From assembly GCA_905215055.1 (NCBI GenBank), contig CAJMOH010000011.1:1-63253 (forward strand): a DNA stretch of 63,253 nucleotides. The letters run 5' to 3'. Origin of the DNA: an uncultured bacterium. GTDB lineage: Bacteria; Bacillota; Clostridia; Oscillospirales; Acutalibacteraceae. The stretch's first letter is position 1; each line of letters starts with the position of its first letter. Shown one piece after another: positions 34,181-42,585 of the stretch. The notes under the pieces were generated by a model. It searched no databases. It was not told the origin of the DNA and saw only the letters and a list, made by a program, of their open reading frames with translations. The position numbers and the translations under genes are program-made.

Positions 34181-34876
34181 TCAGGACGCGGGGAAGGGGA
34201 TTTGGCCACTGGCCGTTTCCCACAGCTCCTCCGCTGTGCGCACCAAAAACTCCGCGCCGTTTTCCCGCAGCTCTTCCTCGTCCCGGAATCCCCACAGCAC
34301 CCCGCAGGGATGCATACCGGCGTTGGTTCCCGTCTGCATGTCCACGCCGCTGTCCCCGCAGTAGAGCACCCGGCCCGGCTCCACCCCGAAATCCGCCGCC
34401 ATTCGCAGCACCGCCGCTGGGTCTGGCTTGGTGGGGTATTCCGGCCGCTGGCCGTGGGCCTGGTCCACCAGCTCCCCGAACATGGCCCGCACAATCTCTC
34501 CCGCCACGTTGTCCGGCTTGTTGGACAGCACGCCCACCTGGAAGCCCGCCTGCTTCAGCCGCCGCAGCAGCTCCACCATGCCGGGATATGGCTCCACCAG
34601 GGCCATGGGGTCCTCTTCGTAACAGCGGTCGTAAAAGGCCCGGAACTGCCGCAGCCGCTCTGGGGAGAACTCCGCCCCCACGGTTTTCAGCATCCGCCGC
34701 ATCAGCAGGTCCGCCCCGTTGCCCACCAGCTGCTTGTAGTGCTCCACCGGGATGGGGGGCAGGCCAAACTCCTCCAGGGTGGTGTTGCCAAAGTGGGCGA
34801 TGGAGGTAAGGGTGTTGGCCAGGGTGCCGTCTAAATCGAAAATACAGGCGTCAAAGCGCCGGGATTGCTGGGACAT
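34181..34876 (-). CDS. HAD-superfamily hydrolase (phosphoglycolate phosphatase-like)
   Basis: A 231-residue HAD phosphatase of the Gph/PGP type. Motif I ACIFDLDGTLANT (Asp nucleophile and acid/base), motif II GVLSNKP, the motif III lysine in TKPDP and motif IV YCGDSGVDM are all present, with an alpha-helical cap between motifs I and II. Substrate is probably a small phosphorylated metabolite; assignment to phosphoglycolate is not proven. ATG 34876 has AAAAAGGAGG 9 bases upstream. Confidence 0.9.
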   Translation of the reverse strand: MSQQSRRFDACIFDLDGTLANTLTSIAHFGNTTLEEFGLPPIPVEHYKQLVGNGADLLMRRMLKTVGAEFSPERLRQFRAFYDRCYEEDPMALVEPYPGMVELLRRLKQAGFQVGVLSNKPDNVAGEIVRAMFGELVDQAHGQRPEYPTKPDPAAVLRMAADFGVEPGRVLYCGDSGVDMQTGTNAGMHPCGVLWGFRDEEELRENGAEFLVRTAEELWETASGQIPFPAS

Positions 34877-34910
34877 GGCTGTGTCCTCCTTTTTGTAAAA
34901 CTCGTTTTCT

Positions 34911-34939
34911 ATTATAGAGAGGCTTGGGGGGAAAATCAA
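34911..34939 (-). promoter_or_regulatory. Promoter of the HAD phosphatase gene
   Basis: Minus strand: TTGATT (34934-34939), 17-bp spacer, TATAAT (34911-34916). It lies back to back with the malic enzyme promoter. Confidence 0.8.
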
Positions 34940-34948
34940 GGTCCCGTC

Positions 34949-34977
34949 TTGCGCCTGGGGGAACAGCGTGCTATAAT
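34949..34977 (+). promoter_or_regulatory. Promoter of the malic enzyme gene
   Basis: TTGCGC (34949-34954), 17-bp spacer, TATAAT (34972-34977), only 33 bp before the GTG start. Confidence 0.75.
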
Positions 34978-35010
34978 CGTGACAAATGTGAAAAATGGGA
35001 GGCTTGCACC

Positions 35011-36183
35011 GTGGATTACGCGCAAAAAGCTTTGGAGATGCACCGGCAGTGGAAGGGAAAGATCCGTATTTCCACTCCCTGTGCGCTGGAGAATCGAGAC
35101 GACCTGTCCGTGGCCTACACGCCGGGAGTGGCCGCCCCCTGTCTGGAAATCCAGAAGGACGTGGACAAGTCCTACGAGTACACCCGGCGGGGAAACCTGG
35201 TGGCGGTGGTCACCGACGGCACCGCCGTGCTGGGGCTGGGGGACATTGGTCCCGAGGCCGGCATGCCGGTGATGGAGGGCAAGTGCGCCCTGTTTTCCGC
35301 CTTCGCGGGCATTGACGCCTTCCCCATCTGCGTGGGTTCCAAGGACGTGGACGAGATCGTCCGCACGGTGGAGCTGATCGCCGGCTCCTTTGGGGGCATC
35401 AATCTGGAGGACATTGCCGCGCCCCGCTGCTTTGAGGTGGAGGCCAAGCTGAAGGAGCGCCTGGACATTCCCGTATTCCACGACGATCAGCACGGCACGG
35501 CGGTGATTACCGTGTCCGCCATGCTCAACGCCCTGAAGGTGGTGGGCAAGGGGATTGAGGAGGTTTCCGCCGTGGTGAACGGGGCGGGAGCCGCGGGAAC
35601 CGCCTGCACCAAGCTGCTGATGGCCCTGGGCCTGAAAAACGTAGTGGTCTGCGACAAGAACGGGGCCTTAGTCCCCGGCCTGGAGGGGATGACCCCGGCC
35701 CAGGCCCGGCTGGCGGAGGAGACCAATCCCCAGAAAAAGTCCGGCTCCTTGGCAGAGGTGATCCGCGGGGCGGACGTGTTTCTGGGCTTTTCCGCGCCGG
35801 GGGTGCTCACCGGTGAGATGGTGAAAACCATGGCCAAGGACCCGGTGATCTTCGCCTGCGCCAACCCCACCCCGGAGATCTTTCCCGAGGAGGCCAAAGC
35901 CGCCGGCGCCCGGGTGGTGGGTACCGGCCGTTCCGACTATCCCAACCAGATCAACAACGTGCTGGCCTTCCCGGGGATTTTCCGGGGCGCCCTGGACGTG
36001 CGGGCCAAGGAGATCAACGACGAGATGAAGGTGGCCGCCGCCAAAGCCTTGGCAGCGTTGATCCCCGATGGGGAGCTGAGCGAGGAGAACATCATCCCCT
36101 CCGCCTTTGACAAGCGGGTGGTTCCCGCCGTGGCTGCCGCCGTGGCCCAGGCGGCCCGGGATACCGGCGTGGCCCGGGCCTGA
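35011..36183 (+). CDS. NAD(P)-dependent malic enzyme
   Basis: A 390-residue malic enzyme of the short bacterial type, converting malate to pyruvate and CO2 with NAD(P) reduction. Evidence: LSVAYTPGVAAPCLEI with the catalytic Tyr, TDGTAVLGLGDIGPEAGMPVMEGK with Lys, the metal-binding IPVFHDDQHGTA, the Rossmann VVNGAGAAGTA and SDYPNQINN. Start is GTG 35011 with GGGAGG 8 bases before it. It is a single-gene unit. With the oxaloacetate decarboxylase operon it gives two routes from C4 acids to pyruvate. Confidence 0.95.
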   Translation: MDYAQKALEMHRQWKGKIRISTPCALENRDDLSVAYTPGVAAPCLEIQKDVDKSYEYTRRGNLVAVVTDGTAVLGLGDIGPEAGMPVMEGKCALFSAFAGIDAFPICVGSKDVDEIVRTVELIAGSFGGINLEDIAAPRCFEVEAKLKERLDIPVFHDDQHGTAVITVSAMLNALKVVGKGIEEVSAVVNGAGAAGTACTKLLMALGLKNVVVCDKNGALVPGLEGMTPAQARLAEETNPQKKSGSLAEVIRGADVFLGFSAPGVLTGEMVKTMAKDPVIFACANPTPEIFPEEAKAAGARVVGTGRSDYPNQINNVLAFPGIFRGALDVRAKEINDEMKVAAAKALAALIPDGELSEENIIPSAFDKRVVPAVAAAVAQAARDTGVARA

Positions 36184-36258
36184 GAGAAGGCTTCCTCTCG
36201 AGACGAAAAAAATCGGCCCGTTTTGAAAAAAACACTGGCGGATTCTGTCAGAATCGTG

Positions 36259-36300
36259 TATAATAGTTTCGGAACCGGTGGGCAGAGCTGCCGTCGGCTC
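36259..36300 (+). promoter_or_regulatory. -10 element and leader hairpin of the ECF S-component gene
   Basis: TATAAT at 36259-36264 without a good -35 box. The leader contains a perfect GGCAG-AG-CTGCC hairpin (36281-36292 region) flanked by complementary GGAACC/GGCTCC. No known riboswitch class was recognised. Confidence 0.45.
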
Positions 36301-36325
36301 CAGCAAGAGAGAAGATGACATTCTT

Positions 36326-36895
36326 ATGGAAAAGCATGATACGGTAAAGTCACTGATCCTTCGGATTGTGATGACAGCTATGTTCGCGGCACTGGTGTTT
36401 GTTTCCAGCATGATCAGCGTGCCTATCCCTGTGGCCATTGGGGATGTGACCCGCATCCATCTGGGCAATATCTTCTGCCTTTTGTCCGGCTTTACGCTGG
36501 GTCCCGTGTGCGGCGGTCTGGCTGCCGGCATCGGCTCCGCCCTGTACGACTTGACCAATCCGGCGTACATCGCTTCGGCGCCCTTTACCTTCGCGTTCAA
36601 GTTCCTGCTGGCCGCTGTGTGCGGCTGGGTGGCTTGGGCCAGGGGCAGCCGGGGGGAGAATCACGGCCAGAACATTTTGGCCGCGACGGCTGGCAGCGTC
36701 ACCTATATGGTGTTGTACCTGGGCAAAAGCTTTGTGGAGGGCCTGCTGCTGGGAAGCGCCTTGATGCCGGTGCTTCTGTCTGTGGGAACCAAGGCCGTTA
36801 CTTCCGGTATCAACGGAGTGATCGCGGTGGTGGTCTCTGTGCCGCTGTACGCGGCCATTCGCCTGGCCCTGAAAAGGAGCCGGCTGCTGGGATAA
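36326..36895 (+). CDS. ECF transporter S component
   Basis: A 189-residue protein with six hydrophobic helices and the pattern of ECF substrate-binding subunits: an N-terminal basic segment, an Ala-rich helix 1 (ILRIVMTAMFAALVFVSSM), RIHLGNIFCLLSGFTLGP, and ASAPFTFAFKFLLA. S components bind a vitamin or similar micronutrient and work with a shared energising module, which is not encoded in this window. Substrate is unknown. ATG 36326 is preferred to GTG 36278; its ribosome site (AGAGAGAAG) is weak. Confidence 0.85.
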   Translation: MEKHDTVKSLILRIVMTAMFAALVFVSSMISVPIPVAIGDVTRIHLGNIFCLLSGFTLGPVCGGLAAGIGSALYDLTNPAYIASAPFTFAFKFLLAAVCGWVAWARGSRGENHGQNILAATAGSVTYMVLYLGKSFVEGLLLGSALMPVLLSVGTKAVTSGINGVIAVVVSVPLYAAIRLALKRSRLLG

Positions 36896-37088
36896 CCGGC
36901 TTCGCGGCAGGCTGTGTATCATGAAGGGAAGCGTTCTTCCAAGGTTTTTTGAAAAATCATGGAAGAATCTATAAGCCGTCACATCCTTTTCACATAGCGG
37001 GGGGATAATACAATCACAGCAAGGGGATAAGAAAGAAAGGCCCCTTGTGGTGGCCGCAAGCCTCGCGCTTGGAAAGGAGCAATGGTTT

Positions 37089-38642
37089 ATGTATAACCCT
37101 TATGAGAACAACAATACCAACAATACCAATAACACCAACGAACCGTTGGACCAAAATACAGAAATGAACGGCAGCGCGGAAAACACCCAGAGCACAGCGC
37201 CTGAGAAAGCAGAGGAGGCTTCCTCTGAGTACCATTACACAGGTGGTCAGGTGAGGGACCGCGCTTCCAGCGAAACCCAGACAACAGCCCCCTATGGCGG
37301 ACAAAGCTCTTATCCCACCCAGACGGGCTGGCCGTATGGAAATCAACCCCAGGCGCCCAGCACCTATACCTGGAACGGCGCCCAACAGGGGCAGGTCCCC
37401 TATTACACACCGGTTCAGCCCAAGCAGAAAAAGCACCGGGACGGCAAAAAAGCTAAGCGGTTCGCGCTGCGGGCAGTGGCAGCGGTGCTGTGCTGCGCGG
37501 TGGTTTCCCTGGCCTCTGTGGGAATTTTCGCAGCCATGATCCAAACGGGCTTTATCAACATTGAAAGCACCGGCTCCAGTGAAACGGCAGCCTTTACTTT
37601 GTACCGGCAGGCGGACGGCGACGGAGATTCCTCTGACAATGTTGTCACAACGGACAGCATCACCCGCCAGGAGGCCGCCCAGAAGGTCATTCCCTCTGTG
37701 GTGTGCATCCAGAACTATCAGATCAGCACGCAAGGCTTTTTCTTCAGCAATGGCAACAGTGAAAACGACACGGGCTCCCTGGCTGGAGAAGGCAGCGGCA
37801 TTGTGATTTCCGAGGATGGCTATATCGTCACTAACCAGCATGTGATTGACGGCGCCACACGGCTTGGCGTTACCATGTCGGACGGCACCACCTATGAAGC
37901 CACTCTGGTGGGCGAGGATACCCAGACTGATCTGGCTGTTATCAAGATTGACGCCACGGGCCTGACTCCCGCTGAGTTTGCCGATTCCGGCGACCTGCAG
38001 GTGGGCGATGAGGTAATGGCCGTAGGCAACCCCGGCGGCATGCAGCTCAGCTCCAGCGTGACCTTCGGTTACGTCTCCGCGCTGAACCGTCCTGTTACCA
38101 ACAGCGACACCGGCTACACCATCAACTGCATCCAGACGGACGCTGCCATCAACCCCGGCAACTCCGGCGGCGCTTTGGTGGACATGAACGGCCGTGTGGT
38201 GGGCATCAACTCTTCCAAGATTTCCGCCACCGAGTATGAGGGCCTTGGATTCGCCATTCCCTCCGACACGGTGCAGCCCATCGTCACCGACCTGATCGAC
38301 CACGGCTATGTGCAGGATCGTCCTATGCTGGGCATCACCGGCGGCTTTATGAACGCCATGTACGCTGCCTGGTACAACATGCCTTCTGGCTTTGTGGTCC
38401 AGGAGGTCACCAGTGAGAACGCGGTTCGCTCCGGCTTGCAGGCCAACGACGTGATCACCGCCATTGACGATACCCAGGTGGTTTCCGCCAACACGATTGC
38501 CGCGTATATCGCCGATAAGAAGCCTGGCGACACAGTGACCTTGACTGTCTACCGCAGCAGCACCGGCGAGAGCATCCAGATTGACCTGGTGCTTTCCGAG
38601 AACACCGGCCTGAGCAGTGACAGCGGCACCAGCGCCAACTAA
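37089..38642 (+). CDS. HtrA/DegP-type serine protease, membrane anchored
   Basis: A 517-residue S1C protease. Residues 1-~120 are a cytoplasmic Asn/Thr/Gln-rich low-complexity tail, residues ~124-150 a membrane anchor, and the trypsin-like domain follows with His251 (TNQHVID), Asp281 (QTDLAVI) and Ser359 (NPGNSGGAL). A PDZ domain occupies about residues 410-500 (FVVQEVTSENAVRSGLQANDVI region). It should degrade misfolded extracytoplasmic proteins. AAAGGAG precedes ATG 37089. No clear promoter was found in the 193-bp gap, which holds a CTTGTGG/CCGCAAG hairpin at 37041-37057. Confidence 0.95.
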   Translation: MYNPYENNNTNNTNNTNEPLDQNTEMNGSAENTQSTAPEKAEEASSEYHYTGGQVRDRASSETQTTAPYGGQSSYPTQTGWPYGNQPQAPSTYTWNGAQQGQVPYYTPVQPKQKKHRDGKKAKRFALRAVAAVLCCAVVSLASVGIFAAMIQTGFINIESTGSSETAAFTLYRQADGDGDSSDNVVTTDSITRQEAAQKVIPSVVCIQNYQISTQGFFFSNGNSENDTGSLAGEGSGIVISEDGYIVTNQHVIDGATRLGVTMSDGTTYEATLVGEDTQTDLAVIKIDATGLTPAEFADSGDLQVGDEVMAVGNPGGMQLSSSVTFGYVSALNRPVTNSDTGYTINCIQTDAAINPGNSGGALVDMNGRVVGINSSKISATEYEGLGFAIPSDTVQPIVTDLIDHGYVQDRPMLGITGGFMNAMYAAWYNMPSGFVVQEVTSENAVRSGLQANDVITAIDDTQVVSANTIAAYIADKKPGDTVTLTVYRSSTGESIQIDLVLSENTGLSSDSGTSAN

Positions 38643-38683
38643 ATGTGAGTACAAGTTTCTTTTTCATAAATCTCCTTTTTCAA

Positions 38684-38719
38684 GCAAGAAGGGCGGGACG
38701 TAAGTCCCGCCCTTCTTGC
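38684..38719. terminator. Perfect 16-bp hairpin after htrA
   Basis: 38684-38699 pairs perfectly with 38704-38719 around a four-base GTAA loop. There is no proper T-run on either side, so it may act as a transcript 3'-end stabiliser or a weak terminator. Confidence 0.6.
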
Positions 38720-38888
38720 GTCTTGGGAGAGGAAAAGGCCCACAGGACTTTTCCATCTGCCGCAGCCGAAAAACCTGCGAAAAATTGGGAATTTCCCTTC
38801 TTTTTGCGGCGCAAATTTGGGACATTGCACAATTTTTTGAAAAATTATTTGTCAGTGAAGAAGGAATTTAGTTGCATCTACAATTTTT

Positions 38889-38928
38889 TTGACAAGCTCT
38901 TGACAGAGGAAAGTGGAAAGCGTATGCT
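38889..38928 (+). promoter_or_regulatory. Promoter of the ATP synthase operon
   Basis: Perfect TTGACA (38900-38905), 17-bp spacer, TATGCT (38923-38928). A second TTGACA lies 11 bp upstream at 38889-38894. Expected RNA start is near 38935. Confidence 0.82.
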
Positions 38929-38940
38929 GTGCATGAGAAG

Positions 38941-38977
38941 AAAATTCGGAGGCCGCTCCGGATTTTCGTTGTTTTGA
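38941..38977 (+). terminator. Terminator-like hairpin in the atp leader
   Basis: 38941-38951 pairs with 38956-38966 (11 bp, one G-U), GCCG loop, then a T-rich stretch. It lies downstream of the promoter and about 45 bp before atpB, so it could attenuate the operon. Confidence 0.65.
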
Positions 38978-39021
38978 AACGCTTTTGCTTGTTGTGTATG
39001 GATAAAAGAGGGTGACGGCTT

Positions 39022-39705
39022 TTGGACGGAATGCGCGAGAAATTGATGGAGGAATTGAACAACCCCACCGCGTTTACCATCCCCGTTTTTGGGGGGATTC
39101 CCGTGGGCCAGTCGGTGGTAATCACCTGGGTGGTTATGGCTGTGCTGGTGCTTCTTTCCATTTTGTGTACGCGGCATTTGAAAAAGGTGCCTGGAAAAGC
39201 CCAGCTGGTGGCCGAGCTGTATGTGGGCTTTATGAACAAGTTCGCGAAAAAGTATATGGGAGAGCACTGGAAAAGCTTCGCGCCCTATTTTGGCACTATT
39301 GGCCTGTATCTGGGCTTGGCCAACATGATTGGCCTGTTCGGGATTACGCCGCCCACCAAGGACCTGAACGTTACCGCGGGTTTGGCCCTGATGAGCTGCG
39401 GGCTGATCTACGGCTCCAGCTTTCGCTATAAGGGGCTGAAGGGCGGCCTCCACAAGTTTTTGGAGCCGACCCCCCTGCTGCTGCCCATCAATCTGATGGA
39501 GGTGGTCATCCGGCCCCTGTCCCTTTGCATGCGGCTGTTTGGCAACGTGCTGGGCGCCTTTATCATTATGGAGCTGATTAAGCTTGCCATCCCAGTGGGA
39601 CTGCCCCTGGCCGCCAGCATGTACTTTGATGTGTTCGACGGCATCATTCAAACGGTGGTGTTTGTGTTCCTCACCGCCATGTTCACTCAGGAAACAATGG
39701 AGTGA
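39022..39705 (+). CDS. atpB: ATP synthase Fo subunit a
   Basis: A 227-residue membrane subunit that forms the ion half-channels. The essential arginine helix is visible as RPLSLCMRLFGNVLGAFIIM, and LEPTPLLLPINLMEV precedes it. First gene of the canonical atpBEFHAGDC operon. Start is taken at TTG 39022, 8 bases after AGGGTG; ATG 39031 would be too far from that site, but remains possible. No atpI precedes it. Confidence 0.95.
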   Translation: MDGMREKLMEELNNPTAFTIPVFGGIPVGQSVVITWVVMAVLVLLSILCTRHLKKVPGKAQLVAELYVGFMNKFAKKYMGEHWKSFAPYFGTIGLYLGLANMIGLFGITPPTKDLNVTAGLALMSCGLIYGSSFRYKGLKGGLHKFLEPTPLLLPINLMEVVIRPLSLCMRLFGNVLGAFIIMELIKLAIPVGLPLAASMYFDVFDGIIQTVVFVFLTAMFTQETME

Positions 39706-39787
39706 CCTGTTTGGGAAGCTGCGGGCCTTTTGCCCGTTCTTCAATACATCCTGCAAAAACTTGAGAGAATCAAAGGAGTAGATCGTT

Positions 39788-40006
39788 ATGATGATTGCAC
39801 TTGGAGCCGCTATCGCAGTATTGACCGGCATTGGCGCCGGCTTGGGTATCAGCTTCGCCACCGCTAAGGCTGTGGACGCCATCGCCCGTCAGCCCGAGGC
39901 CGCCGACAAGATTCAGAGCAGCCTGCTGATTGGCTGCGCCTTGGCCGAGGCCACCGCTGTTTACGGCCTGGTTATCGGCATCCTGATCGTCATGTTCTTG
40001 GGCTGA
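39788..40006 (+). CDS. atpE: ATP synthase Fo subunit c
   Basis: A 72-residue hairpin of two membrane helices joined by the polar loop ARQPEAADK. The ion-binding carboxylate is Glu54 in ALAEATAVYG. At the positions of the Na+-liganding Gln32 and Ser66 of Ilyobacter-type rings this protein has Ile21 and Ala55, while the Thr67 equivalent is kept (Thr56). That pattern suggests H+ rather than Na+ coupling. CAAAGGAG lies 9 bases before the ATG. Confidence 0.96.
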   Translation: MMIALGAAIAVLTGIGAGLGISFATAKAVDAIARQPEAADKIQSSLLIGCALAEATAVYGLVIGILIVMFLG

Positions 40007-40060
40007 GAACAGGCGGCAGGCTGATTCTAAGCAAAGCACAAAGGAAAGGGGCGTACAGGC

Positions 40061-40546
40061 TTGTTAAACCTGGATTGGAACATTGTTTGGACCATTGTAA
40101 ACCTTCTTATTTTGTTCCTGCTGTTAAAGCATTTTCTCTTTAAGCCCATCACCCAGATGATGGAGAGCCGCGCGGCGGAAATTGAAAACAATTTAAAAGA
40201 CGCCGAGGAGCAGAAGCAGAAGGCCCAGGAGCTTAACGCCCAGTATGAGGAGCAGCTCCAGGGCGCCCATGCCCAGGCTGCTCAGATTGTTTCTGACGCC
40301 AAGGCTCAGGGCCAGCGGGAGTACAGCAGCATTTTGAAAACCGCCCAGGAGGACGCCGCCAGAGAGAAGGAGCGTTCCCGGGCCGACTTGGAGCGGGAGC
40401 GGGAAGAAATGCTCCGGGGCGTGCAGGAAAACGTCACCGAGCTGGTGCTGCTCACCGCCTCCAAGCTGTCCCAAAAAGAGCTGGACCAGGAGTCGGACCG
40501 CAAGCTGGTAGACGCCTTTCTGTCGGAAACAGGTGACAAGCTATGA
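40061..40546 (+). CDS. atpF: ATP synthase Fo subunit b
   Basis: A 161-residue stator subunit: one N-terminal membrane helix (about residues 7-27) and a long charged amphipathic helix that dimerises in the cytoplasm and binds the delta subunit. The FKPITQMMESRAAEIENNL segment after the membrane helix is typical. Translation seems to begin with TTG at 40061 after GGAAAGGGG. It overlaps atpH by 4 bp (ATGA). Confidence 0.95.
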   Translation: MLNLDWNIVWTIVNLLILFLLLKHFLFKPITQMMESRAAEIENNLKDAEEQKQKAQELNAQYEEQLQGAHAQAAQIVSDAKAQGQREYSSILKTAQEDAAREKERSRADLEREREEMLRGVQENVTELVLLTASKLSQKELDQESDRKLVDAFLSETGDKL

Positions 40547-41061
40547 GGACCCTGGAGACGCGATATGCCCAGGCTCTGCTGGAGCTGACCGGGGATGAGG
40601 AGGGCCTGCGGGCGGGAGGCTCCCTGCTGACAGGGGACCCGGCTCTGTGGAAGGCCCTGAACAACCCCTGTGTCCCCGGAAAGGAAAAGGACCGGGTGCT
40701 GTGCCGTCTGCTGGAGGGAAAAGTGAGCCGGGAGCTGTTCTCCTTTTTCCGGCTGCTGTGCCGGCGGGAAAGGCTTTCCCTGCTGCCGGCTGTCCAGAGG
40801 CGGTATCACCAGCTGAAGCTGGAAAGGGAGGGAGGCGCTTTGGCGGTGTACCGCTGCGCCCGCCAGCCCGATCCGGCGGATCTGGCCCGCCTGGGAGACG
40901 CGCTGAAAAAACGCCACGGCCTGTCAAGGATCGAGTTTCAGGTGATGCTGGACCCTCAGCTGCTGGGGGGCTTTGTCCTGCAGCTGAAGGGCGTCACCTA
41001 TGATAAGAGCGTGCGGGGCATGCTGCGTGACCTGCGGCGCTCGTTGAAAGAGAGGGAATAA
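40543..41061 (+). CDS. atpH: ATP synthase F1 subunit delta
   Basis: A 172-residue delta subunit linking the stator stalk to F1. It begins with the helical ETRYAQALLEL segment and ends with the conserved motif MLDPQLLGGFVLQLKGVTYD, RGMLRDL. Sequence is divergent as usual for delta. It overlaps atpF by 4 bp and is 3 bp from atpA, so translation is coupled. Confidence 0.93.
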   Translation: MRTLETRYAQALLELTGDEEGLRAGGSLLTGDPALWKALNNPCVPGKEKDRVLCRLLEGKVSRELFSFFRLLCRRERLSLLPAVQRRYHQLKLEREGGALAVYRCARQPDPADLARLGDALKKRHGLSRIEFQVMLDPQLLGGFVLQLKGVTYDKSVRGMLRDLRRSLKERE

Positions 41062-41064
41062 GCT

Positions 41065-42585
41065 TTGAACGGCAAACCGGAAGAAATTGTATCCATACTG
41101 AAGGAAGAGATTTCCCATTATGAGGAAAAAACTCAGGTCAGTGAAACCGGCTCCGTCGTTCAGGTCGGAGACGGCATTGCCACCGTGTATGGCCTGGAAA
41201 ACGTCATGTACGGCGAGCTTTTGGAATTTGAAAACGGCGTGCGCGCCCTTGCCATGAATCTGGAGACAGGCAGCGTGGGCTGCGCCTTGCTTGGCCCGGA
41301 GGAGGGCATTGAGGAGGGGGACCTGGTGCGGCGCACCGGCCGCCGGGCCGACGTGCCTGCCGGCGAGGAGATGCTGGGCCGGGTGATCGACGCTCTGGGA
41401 AATCCCATTGACGGCAAGGGTCCCATCCACACGGAAACCACCATGCCCATCGAGCGGGAGGCCTCCGGCGTGGTCACCCGCCAGCCTGTTACGGTGCCTT
41501 TGCAGACAGGCATTTTGGCGGTGGACGCTATGGTGCCCATTGGCCGGGGCCAGCGGGAGCTGATTATCGGCGACCGGCAGACCGGCAAGACCTCCATCGC
41601 TGTGGACGCCATCCTGAACCAGAAGGGCCAGGGTGTGATCTGCATCTATGTGGCCATCGGCCAGAAAAATTCCACCGTGGCCAAGATCTACAACAGTCTG
41701 GAGAAGGGCGGGGCCATGGAGTACAGCATCATCCTCAACGCCTCCGCCAGCGAGCCTGCCCCGGTGCAGTACATTGCCCCTTACTCCGGGGTGGCCATCG
41801 CGGAATATTTCATGGCCCAGGGCAAGGACGTGCTGATTGTCTATGATGATCTGTCCAAGCACGCGGTGGCCTACCGGACCCTGTCCCTGCTGCTGCGCCG
41901 CTCCCCCGGCCGTGAAGCCTATCCCGGCGACGTGTTCTATCTCCATTCCCGCCTGCTGGAGCGTGCCTGCCGGATGGCTCCTGAGTATGGCGGCGGCTCC
42001 ATCACCGCCCTGCCCATCATTGAGACCCAGGCGGGAGACGTGTCTGCCTACATTCCCACCAACGTGATTTCCATCACCGACGGCCAGCTGTATTTGGAGT
42101 CCAACCTGTTCCTGTCCGGCGTTCGGCCCGCCGTGAACGTGGGCCTGTCCGTGTCCCGTGTGGGCGGCGCCGCCCAAACCAAGGCGGTGAAAAAAATCGC
42201 CGGTTCCCTGCGAATTGACCTGGCCCAGTTCCGAGAGCTGGAGGTGTTCACCCAGTTCAGCTCCGATCTGGACCCCGCCACCAAGGAGGCCCTGGAGCAC
42301 GGCAACCGGCTGGTGGAAATCCTCAAGCAGCCTCTCTACCATCCCATGAGCGTGGCCCGGCAGGTGGTGATTCTTTTCGCCGCCACCCAAAAGCTGCTGG
42401 CCGACGTGCCGGTAGAGCGCACCCGGGAGTTTGCCTGGGGTCTGGCGGACTACATGGAGGAAAACCGGCCTGAAGTGATAGAAGCTGTCAACAGCACTGG
42501 GGAGCTGTCCCCCGAAGGGGAGCAGGCTGTCCGGGACTGCTGTGAGGCTTATAAGAAGCAGGTGAGCGCCACATGGCAAGTATAA
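41065..42585 (+). CDS. atpA: ATP synthase F1 subunit alpha
   Basis: A 506-residue non-catalytic nucleotide-binding subunit. The Walker A GDRQTGKTSIA (about residues 170-180), VCIYVAIGQK-like segment and the catalytic arginine finger region (SVSRVGGAAQ near residue 365) are intact. Start appears to be TTG 41065 after GAGAGGGAATAAG. It overlaps atpG by 13 bp. Confidence 0.97.
   Translation: MNGKPEEIVSILKEEISHYEEKTQVSETGSVVQVGDGIATVYGLENVMYGELLEFENGVRALAMNLETGSVGCALLGPEEGIEEGDLVRRTGRRADVPAGEEMLGRVIDALGNPIDGKGPIHTETTMPIEREASGVVTRQPVTVPLQTGILAVDAMVPIGRGQRELIIGDRQTGKTSIAVDAILNQKGQGVICIYVAIGQKNSTVAKIYNSLEKGGAMEYSIILNASASEPAPVQYIAPYSGVAIAEYFMAQGKDVLIVYDDLSKHAVAYRTLSLLLRRSPGREAYPGDVFYLHSRLLERACRMAPEYGGGSITALPIIETQAGDVSAYIPTNVISITDGQLYLESNLFLSGVRPAVNVGLSVSRVGGAAQTKAVKKIAGSLRIDLAQFRELEVFTQFSSDLDPATKEALEHGNRLVEILKQPLYHPMSVARQVVILFAATQKLLADVPVERTREFAWGLADYMEENRPEVIEAVNSTGELSPEGEQAVRDCCEAYKKQVSATWQV

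Larger units (their letters stand above)
38643..39021. other. 379-bp gene-free region between htrA and the ATP synthase operon
   Basis: It holds a long hairpin, the atp promoter and a leader hairpin (listed separately). A 110-codon frame across it has no ribosome site and no recognisable protein features. Confidence 0.8.

Noticed and set aside
38645..38977. 110-codon frame between htrA and atpB
   Set aside because: It crosses the hairpin and the atp promoter, has no ribosome site and low-complexity content.
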